A stretch of DNA of 64,000 bases from Moesziomyces globuligerus (taxonomy: Eukaryota > Basidiomycota > Ustilaginomycetes > Ustilaginales > Ustilaginaceae). Below, one piece after another: positions 1-8,776 of the stretch. The position numbers and the translations under genes are program-made. Where the stretch lies: contig JARVLF010000012.1 of the NCBI GenBank assembly GCA_030849465.1, positions 248,001 through 312,000 on the forward strand, written 5' to 3'. The notes below the pieces were generated by a model, which saw only the letters and a program-made list of their open reading frames with translations, did no database searches and had not been told where the DNA came from. Position 1 is the stretch's first letter. The number at the start of each line of letters is the position of its first letter.

Positions 1-1543
1 ACGGCTGCAAGGTGCCGGCGGGCATCTTTGTACCGTCCATGGCGATCGGTGCTACGTTTGGCCGCATGGTCGGCATCCTCGTCAAGGCGCTCTACAACGC
101 GTTTCCGCACTGGTCGCTCTTCTCGGCGTGCCAGCCCGACGTGCCGTGCATCACGCCGGGCACGTACGCCTTTCTCGGCGCCGCCGCCGCGCTCGCCGGC
201 GTCACGCGCATCACGGTCGCCGTCGTCGTCGTCATCATGTTCGAACTCACCGGCGCACTCACCTACATCCTCCCGACCATGATCGTCGTCGGCATCACCA
301 AGGGCGTTGCCGACTGGTTCTCGCGCGGCGGCATCGCCGAGCAGATGATCAAGTTCTCCGGCTATCCGTTCCTCGACAAGGACGACCACAGCTTCGGCGT
401 ACCCGTGGCGGATGTGATGCGGGCGGATCCGCAGGTGCTCTACGCTGACGGGATGCGGCTGGGTGAGCTCGAGCGCATGCTCGCCGACGGCACCTACAAG
501 GGTCTTCCGCTGGTGCAGAGCAAGGGCGACGCCATGCTGCTCGGGTATGCGGGCAAGACCGAGCTGCGCTACGCGATCGCAAAGGCGAGGCGCGCGCGCG
601 CGCTCCATGCGGACACCATGTGTCTGTTCAGCGTCGGGCCGTATGCCTCGCGCGGCTCGGCGCAGGGTGGAGGGCGGAGGACGCAGCAGCAGGATCTGCT
701 CAATGTGGCCTCGCTGCCGACGACGGCGGCGGCGGACCAGGCGGTGCGCGAAGACATGCTCAGTCGGTTCAGCGGTGCGACGGCGTCGAGCAATGCGCTG
801 GGTCTCGGCAGCAACGCGCCGCGCGGGTCGCAGCGTCGGCACGAATCCGAGTCGCTCATCGGGCAGGTGGATGGCGGGCAGGATGACGAGGACGATGCAC
901 CACCTACGTCGGGCTACGCGGCTGGGGACGAGGATGTGGCGGATGCCGAGTTGGGCGAGGCGGGAGCGGGGGTGGATGGCGAAGGGGATTCGGATGTGCT
1001 CGAGCTGGGTGGATGGATTGATCCGACGCCGCTCATCGTGCAGCCGGACATGGCGCTCGAGACGGTGATGGATCTGTTCAAGAACCTGGGACCGCGCGTG
1101 ATCCTCGTGGTCGAGTACGGTCGGCTCTCGGGGCTGGTGACGGTCAAAGATGTGCTCAAGCGCATCGCGCAGCAGGAAAAGGCCGAGGCGGCGGCGCGCG
1201 CTCGGCGGCGCTGCCGCACGCGCACTCTGCGCATGCCGAGAGCTTTGGCGGTGGCGAGCTCGAGGTGCTGCTCAAGGAGGCGTACGAGTGGGCGCAGCAG
1301 CGCTGGGCGACGGTCGCTCCGCATCTCGACCGCATCGGCGCTAGGCTCGGTCTCAACTCGAGCCGTCCTCCACCGCGCAGACCCGCGGGCGCGTATGCGC
1401 ACCTCAGCTCCGAGTCAGGGTACGACTCGACGCCCGAGCCCGAATCCGAGTCGGTCCCTCTCCAGAGCCCGCCGTCCGGCAATCAACGTCACAAACCACA
1501 CGAGGACCAGCACTCGTTTGTCCTCGGTGACGCCGACGAGTGA
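1..1543 (+). CDS. CLC-type voltage-gated chloride channel/exchanger, 3' part (5' end outside window), apparent frameshift
   Basis: This is the C-terminal half of a CLC chloride transporter, the endomembrane Gef1/ClC-3-like type that helps acidify Golgi and vacuolar compartments. The window opens inside the membrane domain at the helix-N selectivity motif VPAGIFVPSMAIGA, followed by the last hydrophobic helices. Two cytosolic CBS domains follow: one around 400-585 (VADVMRADPQVL) and one around 1030-1170 (PLIVQPDMALETVMDLF...GLVTVKDVLKRI), separated by an acidic spacer. After EKAEAAARA the frame turns Arg/Cys-rich, while coding signal resumes in frame 2 (SFGGGELEVLLKEAYEWAQQRW) and ends in a TGA at 1541-1543. 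No GT-AG intron fits 1150-1250, so one base is missing or two are extra in the GC-rich stretch 1185-1215, either a sequence error or a real mutation. The 5' part lies upstream of the window. The family is clear; the native C-terminus is inferred. Confidence 0.87.
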
Positions 1544-1712
1544 CACTGTCCCGTGCACAGCCATACGCGCGCGCACGTCGAGTGCGAGAGAACAATCACG
1601 TTGCACGACACAAAAACAACTCGACTGTGCGAACTGTGCCAAGGGTGGTGGTGTGAGATCGACCCAAGGCTACGGACGGAAGAGACGTGCTTGGGTCGAT
1701 ATGCTGTCTGGC

Positions 1713-2454
1713 TCAGCGGAGCTTCTTGTCTTCGAAGAAGCCCTGTATTGAGAAGCGGAGAAGAAGGGTGAGTCTGAGGCGCTTTTGGACCAGGAAAAGG
1801 ATCGAAGGGTGCGGTGCGGGGGCAACTTACGCGAAGGTGTCTTAGTTGCCAGACACAAGCGCCGAGGAGGGTGACGAGTTGGAGGGAGCTCCACCACATT
1901 GCTCTGGAGTTTGTGACTTCGGAGAGGTCTCTGAACTGGGCCTCTCTTTCTCGCTGGTACTGCTGTTCCTTCCTGATATCTCGGAGGAGAGCGTTGAGGT
2001 CACGGACACGCTGGGCGAGATCGCTGACGTGAGCCTTGTCCTTGTGCGTGTTGTCGGGTTTCGCATCGCCAATGACGATATCCAGGTGCATCCGCACTTG
2101 CACGGCGGCGCGTCCGTCGAACTTGGCGAGCATGCAGATGCGGTGGTCGCCGGCCTCGTGCGAGGTGAAGGCGAACTTGCCCTCGGGCGGGCCGCGCGAC
2201 GAGGTGACGACGTGGTCGTCGCGCACCTCGCGCACGCTGATGTGGATGCCCATGTCGTCCTTGACCACGAAGCGCTGCAACGTCGTATCCCACTCTTCGG
2301 TCATGTAGTGACCCACGACGACCGTGTCGTTCGGAAGCTCCTCCAAGAAGCATTTCGGCGTCTCGGGCTCTAGGTAGAAGTACAGCGCCGCCGTGGACCG
2401 CACCGCCACCAGAAGCGTGATGAGCACCACGAGAATGTGTGTGCGACCCAGCAT
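1713..2454 (-). CDS. p24/EMP24-GP25L cargo receptor, alpha (Erp1/TMED9-like) type
   Basis: A type I membrane protein of COPII/COPI vesicles, acting as cargo receptor and coat adaptor between ER and Golgi. The start at 2454 gives a clean signal peptide (MLGRTHILVVLITLLVA) followed by LYFYLEP and KCFLEELPNDT, typical of the alpha subfamily. A GOLD domain (about residues 25-125), a coiled stem and one transmembrane helix (WWSSLQLVTLLGACVWQL) follow. Exon 1 is 2454-1831. An 88-bp intron (1830-1743, GTAAGT...TACAG) separates the last exon, which encodes only GFFEDKKLR and the stop. That exon supplies the FF and KK coat-binding signals that define p24 tails, which strongly supports the splice. Total 217 aa, normal for the family. 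Retaining the intron would replace the sorting tail with unrelated residues. The gene is convergent with the CLC gene. Confidence 0.92.
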
Positions 2455-3270
2455 CTTTCAAGCCGCGAGCTGTAGGATGCGCGCCCGTGTGTGGCCCTGT
2501 TCGATGGACAAGTAGCAGCGATGGATCCTCGAGGCCAGGCGGTGTGCCAAGCTTCGGATGTCGGACGACCTGGCTCGCTCCTGCTGGTGCTCGAGACGTT
2601 GTGGCCACGCTGCTCCGACCGCTTCCTTGCTGTAGGAGTGGGAGCTACAATCGCCGCCGAGTGTGGTGTACGATTGAGTGAGAGGTAGCGCGTAGGCCAG
2701 TGCTGATGAGGATGGTGAGCGGTACGCCGTGATGGCACGGGCGTCGTGCGAGGGCGACGTGGAGCCGAACTGTGCGTCGCTCAGCCTGCACCTCTGCGCC
2801 GCGAAGAAGCACTCAAAGCCTGCAGCTAAGACATCCATCGCTGGCACTGCCCAGTCACGTGAATTATTAATAAAAGCCTTGGAAGAACTCTACGCGGGTC
2901 TAACATCCTGCCCGGTTTCGAATCGCGCTCTTGGCACATTTGCCTCCGAGTAGGCTTCAAGCCGCTTCGACACATCTCACGGATCAGCGTTGCCCAGCAC
3001 ATCCAAGCCACTGTGATGCATGCTGAGCAAAGTTAGCTTTCGGAGGCTGGAGCTCTGAACGCTGAGCCCGTTGCAGCCGAGTGGACGCTACAGACCACGC
3101 GACTCGATCGCATGCTCACAAGCGCGAGCTACAAACTAGCTCTCTAGCCAAGCGCAGCGAGTCGGACGCTGCGAAAGCACACAGTCGACACGGAATCACA
3201 AACCATCATCCAGTTGAGCTGGCGGGACAAGGGTCACTTCTACGCAAGTCTGGAGGCCTCTGCGACCAAG
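2455..3270. other. Intergenic: p24 promoter and KES1 3' flank
   Basis: No convincing gene. The side near 2455 is upstream of the p24 gene and the side near 3270 is the 3' flank of KES1. The palindrome TCACGTGA lies at 2855-2862, beside a short AT-rich patch, and is a plausible bHLH/Cbf1-type site. The short open frames here lack the third-position GC bias of the neighbouring genes. Confidence 0.6.
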
Positions 3271-4422
3271 TCAGTGGACGCGGGGCTTGCTGCGGTAAGC
3301 CTCCTCGTGAGCGGGCTGACCCTTGAACATGGCGGCGAGCTTTGCGTACTCCTGGTCGTCGTCGACGTGGACAAAGTGCTCGAGCTGGTGGGGCGTTGCT
3401 GCGGCTGCCTCGTCCTTGCGCTTCTGCCTCTGGGCGTTTTCGATGCGCGCCTTGTCCTTGGAGGCGGTGTCGTAGTCGCCGGTGCGGATGCCGTGCGCGA
3501 CCGTCTTCCACACCTTGCGGCTCTCCATGTCGCCCTGGCTGTCCACGTCGTCGACCGAGACCTCTTCGCGCTCGGTCGAGGCGTCCCAGAAGAGCTCGTT
3601 GGAGCCGCCCGAGATCGACTTGCCCTTGTACTTGCTCACGCCGGCCCACTCGCCCTCGATGGTGTAGAGCGCATTGCCGCCGGCGCCGATGGTCGCCTTG
3701 AACGAGTGCGCCTTGCCCGAAAAGTAGCCCTTGCCTGCGTAGTTGATGGTGGCGAGGAGGCCCGAGGTGGACTGGATGTGCGAGGCGCCGGTGAGCTCGA
3801 CGTAGGGCGAGCCGTACCAGAGGCCCTCGATGAGGAGGTTGGGAAGCGTGATGAGGTAGAGCTCCTCGGTGGCGGCGTTGGGGAGCTTGAGACGGAGGAC
3901 GGCGTGGCCGACCTGCTTGACCGAGATGGTGCGGCCGGAGAAGGAGGTCTTCTGGGCGCAGTGGCCCTCGAGCGTGACGCCTGCGGTCTTGTTCTGGATG
4001 TGGTAGGCGGTGACGGGAGGATGGTGCGAGACCTGCTCGGCGGTGAGCGTGGTCTCGCCGCGGCCGTTCTTGTCGGGCCACCTGCCGAGGAAGAGCTCGC
4101 CGAGAATGGGGTTGAGCGGCTTCTTTTCGGAGCCCATCGAGGTGTTGCGCGCGGTGAACTGGCCCTTGAGCGTGCCGATGAACCACTTGAGCACGAGGTT
4201 CATGCGCTCCACCTCGTCCTTGCCCTTTGCGATCTGGGCGAGCGTATCCGGGTGTTCGCCCCAGTAGGCGGGGAACTCGACGAGCGAGACGGGCGAGAGG
4301 ATGAACGAGGGCGCGGTGAGCGACGAGAGATCACCCGAGAAGGTGGCGATCGACTTGAGGAACTGGCCCCAGCCCTGCTTCTGATCGCTGGGCACAGCAG
4401 CGCCGACCTCTTCTTCTCCCAT
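3271..4422 (-). CDS. KES1: Oxysterol-binding protein family sterol/PI4P carrier (Kes1/Osh4 type)
   Basis: A short, single-domain OSBP-related protein that exchanges sterol for PI4P between ER and Golgi membranes. The predicted protein is 383 aa and begins MGEEEVGAAVPSDQKQGW at 4422, with the lid and ORD core directly after (LKSIATFSGDLSSLTAPSFILSP). The family signature EQVSHHPP is intact, as is the preceding KPLNPILGE motif that contacts ligand and phosphoinositide. There is no PH domain, ankyrin repeat or FFAT motif, which places it with Kes1/Osh4-Osh7 rather than long OSBPs. The open frame extends upstream of 4422, but the added residues are low-complexity and match no family feature. The C-terminal region is basic and Lys/Glu-rich. 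It is transcribed in the same direction as chk1 upstream. Confidence 0.93.
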   Translation of the reverse strand: MGEEEVGAAVPSDQKQGWGQFLKSIATFSGDLSSLTAPSFILSPVSLVEFPAYWGEHPDTLAQIAKGKDEVERMNLVLKWFIGTLKGQFTARNTSMGSEKKPLNPILGELFLGRWPDKNGRGETTLTAEQVSHHPPVTAYHIQNKTAGVTLEGHCAQKTSFSGRTISVKQVGHAVLRLKLPNAATEELYLITLPNLLIEGLWYGSPYVELTGASHIQSTSGLLATINYAGKGYFSGKAHSFKATIGAGGNALYTIEGEWAGVSKYKGKSISGGSNELFWDASTEREEVSVDDVDSQGDMESRKVWKTVAHGIRTGDYDTASKDKARIENAQRQKRKDEAAAATPHQLEHFVHVDDDQEYAKLAAMFKGQPAHEEAYRSKPRVH

Positions 4423-5104
4423 TATGGACGGTTGAGTGCGGTGGTAGGGGGCGGAGACTGGTTCTAGTGGTGGTGATCGCAAGCCTCTAGCGTGCCGAGA
4501 ACGGATGCAAGCCTGTTCGGGTGAGCGACACGATGATGGTGGTGGTGGTGGTGGTGAAGAGGAGGGATTGCAAAGCTTGGTGGTTAGCCGAGCGCGACTC
4601 GCAACGTGCGTGTCTGTGTGTTGGACGGCGGCTGCTGACTCTGTGTGGAGAACCGTGGATGCTTGAGCGCAGCCTCTCGGCGCGATGCCCGGGTGCGACA
4701 GGGGTCGGCTCCTGTGCTGCTCCACGTTTCGAGGTCACGCTTCGACTCGGCGCGAACCCACTCATCACCTGCCTCGCCTGCCTCGCCTGCCTCGCCTGCC
4801 GACCATTTTTGGTCCGATTCGCGAGTCGCAGCTCTCAAACGTCACGAGAGCGGCTTGGCTCGTGCCTAATCTCGTTGGATGGCCGGAAGGCACGCGCGGC
4901 TAAACTTGGTCGGTGTTAAATTGCAGATACCATCCGTTTCAACAGAGTCCGCTCACGAGCCTTGTGCTCAAGCGCACTTCTCCCACGGGCGCAGGCTCCA
5001 TGTCGTCGATGAATGCAATGCAGTTGCGCGATTCGATTCTGAACGATTCCGGACGTGGACGGCAATCAAAGGAAATGACAGAGAGTGCGAGCTGGCGCAT
5101 CGAA
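4423..5104. other. Intergenic: KES1 promoter and chk1 3' flank
   Basis: No gene seen. It holds a (GGT)n tract at about 4537-4556 and a 9-bp direct repeat (unit CCTGCCTCG, about 3.7 copies) at 4768-4800. The sequence next to 5104 is the 3' flank of chk1. Confidence 0.6.
4768..4800. repeat. 9-bp tandem repeat, unit CCTGCCTCG
   Basis: About 3.7 perfect copies of a 9-bp unit upstream of KES1. It looks like an ordinary minisatellite-like expansion. Confidence 0.85.
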
Positions 5105-7081
5105 TCAGGTCGAGATGATGGTAGCCTGGATCTCTGCGCGGCGGCATACTTCTCGGAAGAGTCTGCGCCACTCGAGTGGATCGCCCTTGCTCCTCTTCAT
5201 GACGACGAGGCACTTTGCGGCGTCTGCGTCTGGCGATCCGGCGTCTGCGCTCGGCTCGGCTGCGACCAGATTCTCGACGCGCACCTCTCCGCGGAGCGGA
5301 CACTTGCGTTTGTCCATGGTGGCGAGGCGGATGCGCGCGCCTCTGCTGCCGATGGCCATGCGCTTTCCTGCCGCGCGTGCCTCGTCGCTCGCCGCGCCTG
5401 CGGCGGACGTGTCGGTCTCGGGCTCGCCATCGACCATGAAGTTATACGCCTCCTCGAGCTCCTCCTGGTCGCCGATGGCGTCGGCGACGTTCTGGATCGC
5501 CAGGCTATCGAGCACGTCCATCACCAGCCCGACCATCGTCGACGCGGTGGCCGACGAGAAGAAGCGCGTCAGGTGCGGCGAGAAGCGCAGATGCGAGCTC
5601 GCAGCACCCACCATGTGCGTCAGCGCCTCGAACTGCGTAAAGTGGTTGAGCGCCTGCGTGAACTGCGAGGCGCCCGGCAGTCCCATCTCGGAGCCCGTGC
5701 CGCTCGTCGAAAAGTCGAGCCGCCGCGTCGAGATGTGCTGGCTCATCGCCAGACGCCGCGACATGTCGTCGCTCCCGGCAGCGATCGCCGGCATGGCCGT
5801 CGACGATGGAAGCGCCAACCCGGCCGCGCCGTCGCGCCAGCCGCGCGCCGACGACGAACCGGCAGCGAGGCCGAACGAGCTGTTCTGGATCGCCTCGGGC
5901 TGCGTCAGCGACACGTTCTCCGGCACCTGGGCGCGCTGGCCATCGGTGTGCAGGTCGAGCCGACGCGCAGCTGCTGCGCTCCCGGCGACCTCGAGGCTGA
6001 TGTCGCCCGACACCGCGAGGCCCTGGAGCAGCTTCTCGGCGAGGTTGACCGGATCGTTGCACCTGCCCTTCTGCGTCATGAGGTCGTTCTGACGCTTGAA
6101 CCAGCGATGCCGTCGGATGCCCTCAAACGTGATGCGCTTGTCCGGATTGGGATGCATCATCTTCTTGAGCAGCGAGAGCGCGTCGGTGGGGATCTTGGTC
6201 CAGGGGTCGTAGGCGAAGAGCTCGCCGGTGCGGTAGGCGTTGTATTCGGGCGAGCGTGATGTGGGCTCGTCCCAGGGCGTGCTACCTACGAGCATGGCGA
6301 AGAGGACCACGCCCGAGCTCCACACGTCGACGGGCTCGCCGCGGTACGGTTTGCCGTTCATCTCGGGTGCGATGTAGGGGAGCGAGCCGCACGCGCCGGT
6401 GAGCTCGCGCTCCTTGCCCTTGTACTTGTACACGGAGCACAGGCCAAAGTCGGCGATCTTGAGGTTGCCCTCGGCGTCGAGCAGCATGTTTTCGGGCTTG
6501 ATGTCGCGGTGCGTGACGCCCTGCGAGTGCACGTACTCGAGACCGGCGAGGAGCTGCTGAAAGTAAAAGTGCGCGAGGTCCTCCTCGACGCCGTAGTCGG
6601 GCGCGATCTTGTCAAAGAGGTCGCCGCCGGCGCCGAGCTCGAGCACCATGTAGAGGCCCGGGACGTAGTTGTCCTGGATCGAGGGCGAGCTCAGCATGCG
6701 CTGGCGCTCCTTGTCGCGCGCCTTGATCGACTCCTGCGTCGTGGCGACCGCCTCGCCCATCAGGATGCCCTTTTCTTTACCGGCATTGCCGTTCTTGTCC
6801 ACACCGCGCTCGACAGCACCCAGGAACTCGAGCACGTTGGGATGCTTGAGGATCGAATGCACCTGCACCTCCTTCTGCAGCGCGCGGCGGTCGATGGGAT
6901 ACTTGTTGGATCGGTTGGGTGCGTACGAGATCACCTTGATGGCGGCGACCGGATTCGATTTCGACGATGGGTTGACCGCACGGAAGACTTTGCTGAAGCC
7001 GCCACCGCCGATGAGCTGGACGATGCGGTAGTCGAGCACGGGTGGATACGACTGACCTGTGGACGAGGTGGGGATCGGCAT
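5105..7081 (-). CDS. CHK1: DNA-damage checkpoint serine/threonine kinase Chk1
   Basis: A 658-aa Chk1 kinase, the effector that restrains mitotic entry downstream of ATR. The kinase domain spans about residues 17-330: glycine-rich loop LIGGGGFSKVFRA, AIKV lysine, HRDIKPENMLL catalytic loop, DFGL, GACGSLPYIAPE activation segment and VDVWSSGVVLFAML. The C-terminal half carries Ser/Thr-rich linkers and then a KA1-like regulatory domain (RFSPHLTRFFSS...RSKGDPLEWRRLFREVCRRAEIQATI). Between the N-lobe strands near FLGAVERG and LYMVLELGAGG sits an insertion of about 45 residues absent from animal Chk1. The start at 7081 places the glycine loop at the expected depth. It is divergent from CSN7 over a 537-bp promoter with an MluI-box palindrome. 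Confidence 0.94.
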   Translation of the reverse strand: MPIPTSSTGQSYPPVLDYRIVQLIGGGGFSKVFRAVNPSSKSNPVAAIKVISYAPNRSNKYPIDRRALQKEVQVHSILKHPNVLEFLGAVERGVDKNGNAGKEKGILMGEAVATTQESIKARDKERQRMLSSPSIQDNYVPGLYMVLELGAGGDLFDKIAPDYGVEEDLAHFYFQQLLAGLEYVHSQGVTHRDIKPENMLLDAEGNLKIADFGLCSVYKYKGKERELTGACGSLPYIAPEMNGKPYRGEPVDVWSSGVVLFAMLVGSTPWDEPTSRSPEYNAYRTGELFAYDPWTKIPTDALSLLKKMMHPNPDKRITFEGIRRHRWFKRQNDLMTQKGRCNDPVNLAEKLLQGLAVSGDISLEVAGSAAAARRLDLHTDGQRAQVPENVSLTQPEAIQNSSFGLAAGSSSARGWRDGAAGLALPSSTAMPAIAAGSDDMSRRLAMSQHISTRRLDFSTSGTGSEMGLPGASQFTQALNHFTQFEALTHMVGAASSHLRFSPHLTRFFSSATASTMVGLVMDVLDSLAIQNVADAIGDQEELEEAYNFMVDGEPETDTSAAGAASDEARAAGKRMAIGSRGARIRLATMDKRKCPLRGEVRVENLVAAEPSADAGSPDADAAKCLVVMKRSKGDPLEWRRLFREVCRRAEIQATIIST

Positions 7082-7618
7082 GGTGAGTGATTCCTCGCTC
7101 CGGGGTTCCTGGGTTCTAGGGTTCCTGGGGCCAAAGGGTCAAGACGGGGAGAGCCTCTCAGGCCGGGAGGGGGAGGGGGAAAAGGATGGAGGTGGCGAAG
7201 AGGATGAGGCGACGCTCGATGGCCGGAGTGGAGGTCGTTGTGCAACCTGACGTGGCGTCGAGTCGAGTTGGGTGACGGCTCTGCGCAGCTAAAGCCATGC
7301 TGCTGCTTCTGCTGTTGCTGCTGCTGCGAGGTTCGATTTTTGGTGTTGGTCTCGAGTGGCCGAGCAGCGCGTGACCGACGCGTCGGGTAGAGTGCACTCG
7401 AGATGCATCGACTCAGCCAGCGCACGGCGCATCCATGTGTGAGCTTAGAATCGCACATCTTGCACTCAAAAATCGAGCCGCGCGGACCACCGTGCATGAC
7501 CATCAAAGCGACCGTGGCTCCTCCACTTTGCTATCACACCTCGACATCCCTGCCTCTGGCCCATCCTCTCGAGCCCCGACCCCCCTCTTCTCGCACCCGC
7601 ACGTCCCTTTCTACCACC
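7082..7618. promoter_or_regulatory. Bidirectional promoter between CHK1 and CSN7
   Basis: No gene seen. The 537 bp lie between two divergent starts and contain a CTG-rich tract at about 7299-7327 and a perfect palindrome with an MluI-box core at 7375-7386. The CSN7 frame is open back to an ATG at 7403, so part of the interval could be CSN7 leader or an N-terminal extension. Confidence 0.55.
7375..7386. promoter_or_regulatory. MluI-box (MCB-like) palindrome CCGACGCGTCGG
   Basis: A perfect 12-bp palindrome centred on ACGCGT, the binding core of MBF-type G1/S factors in fungi. It lies about 300 bp upstream of the CHK1 start and 233 bp upstream of the CSN7 start. Function is inferred from the motif and location. 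Confidence 0.5.
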
Positions 7619-8563
7619 ATGGCGGCTGTCGCCTCTTTGCCACCAAGCCCGACGTCGGCGGGGCCGTCTTCGTCCACATCTCGGCTCGAGGCGCTGCTGC
7701 TCGTGGCGCGGTCGAGCAAACCACGCGGAGCGGCGGCGGCCAACCTGGTGCAGCAGGCCATCGCGATACCGGGCGTCTACTTCTTTGGCGAGCTGTTCGA
7801 CATTGCCGGTGTCGCCGAACTTGCCTCTTCTGGTGACTCTGCCGGAAGTGCCGCCGAGGCGTCTGCGCAGCTGCGTGCGGCGTCGAACCTGTTGCATCTG
7901 TTTGCGTACGGGACGTACGGTGACTACGTGCAGCTCCGGCGTGCGGATGCTGTGGCCGAGCTCGGCGAGGACGAGGTGCGGAAGCTGCAGCAGCTGACCT
8001 TGCTATCGCTCGCACGCAATCAAAAGTCCCTGCGGTATGCCGAGTTGCACGCGGCGATGGGAGTGCCATCGGACGAGACACGGAGGTTGGAAGACCTCAT
8101 CATCGAATCGATCTATGCTGGACTCATCGCTGGAAAACTCAACCAGCTCCATGCCAAGTTCGAAGTCCACCACGTTCAGGGTAGAGACCTCCCGCATCCC
8201 TCGCTTCGAAGCTCAACTTCGATGCTTCCATCGCTACGGGAACAAGGCTCGTCGCTCGAGAATGTGTTTACAGCATTGCAGGCTTGGCAGACAACCACCA
8301 CCTCGGTCCTCGAAAGCCTACAGACTCGAATGGACGCCGTCAAATCCGGTGCAATCCAAGCCGAATCATCGCGTCAGCAACACCACCAGTCTTTGCTCAA
8401 CAACCTCACTCAGGCTCAACACCAGCTAGAGGCTCAGCAGAAAAAGGCCAAGGCTCCCGCTAACGCTATGGACCTCGACGAACCAGACGCCGCACGCACG
8501 GGCGCCCGCAAGAAATCCGCCGCCTCCGCAGCCGCTAGAGGCAACAAACGCTCCCGTGCCTAA
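7619..8563 (+). CDS. CSN7: COP9 signalosome subunit 7 (PCI-domain protein)
   Basis: A 314-aa PCI/winged-helix subunit of the COP9 signalosome, the complex that removes Nedd8 from cullins. Seen directly: an N-terminal helical part (LEALLLVARSSKPRGAAAANLVQQAIAIPGVYFFGELFDI), the PCI winged-helix segment (LTLLSLARNQKSLRYAELHAAMGV...RRLEDLIIESIYAGLIAGKLNQLHAKFEVHHVQGRDL), a C-terminal coiled coil and a basic tail with KKSA and NKRSRA. This matches CSN7/eIF3m-like architecture, and the FFGELFDI region favours CSN7. I chose the ATG at 7619 because the family N-terminus begins there; an in-frame ATG at 7403 would add 72 Pro/Ser/Thr-rich residues. It converges on PNS1, with 213 bp between stops. Confidence 0.88.
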   Translation: MAAVASLPPSPTSAGPSSSTSRLEALLLVARSSKPRGAAAANLVQQAIAIPGVYFFGELFDIAGVAELASSGDSAGSAAEASAQLRAASNLLHLFAYGTYGDYVQLRRADAVAELGEDEVRKLQQLTLLSLARNQKSLRYAELHAAMGVPSDETRRLEDLIIESIYAGLIAGKLNQLHAKFEVHHVQGRDLPHPSLRSSTSMLPSLREQGSSLENVFTALQAWQTTTTSVLESLQTRMDAVKSGAIQAESSRQQHHQSLLNNLTQAQHQLEAQQKKAKAPANAMDLDEPDAARTGARKKSAASAAARGNKRSRA

Positions 8564-8776
8564 CCTCTTGCTCCCTCCATCCTCGCATCTCTCGCAATCC
8601 CAATCGCACTCTTCCAATTCCCTCTCTCTTGCACGCGACCTGAGCCACCTTGACCCAAAGGTTCCTACATGAGCATAAAGCCACTGCATCAATCACCTCT
8701 GAACATAACACCATGAGATGAGAACGAGTCAAGCACATGTGACGGGACAGCTACCAGTCCGGTCCGGGCCGGGGGA

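Noticed and set aside
1175..1751. Arg/Ser-rich C-terminal extension of the CLC frame up to 1751
   Set aside because: Codon bias and sequence sense lie in another frame from about 1215; the extension is the result of the apparent frameshift.
3214..4467. 417-codon frame antisense to KES1
   Set aside because: Low-complexity Val/Leu/Ala product opposite an intact OSBP gene.
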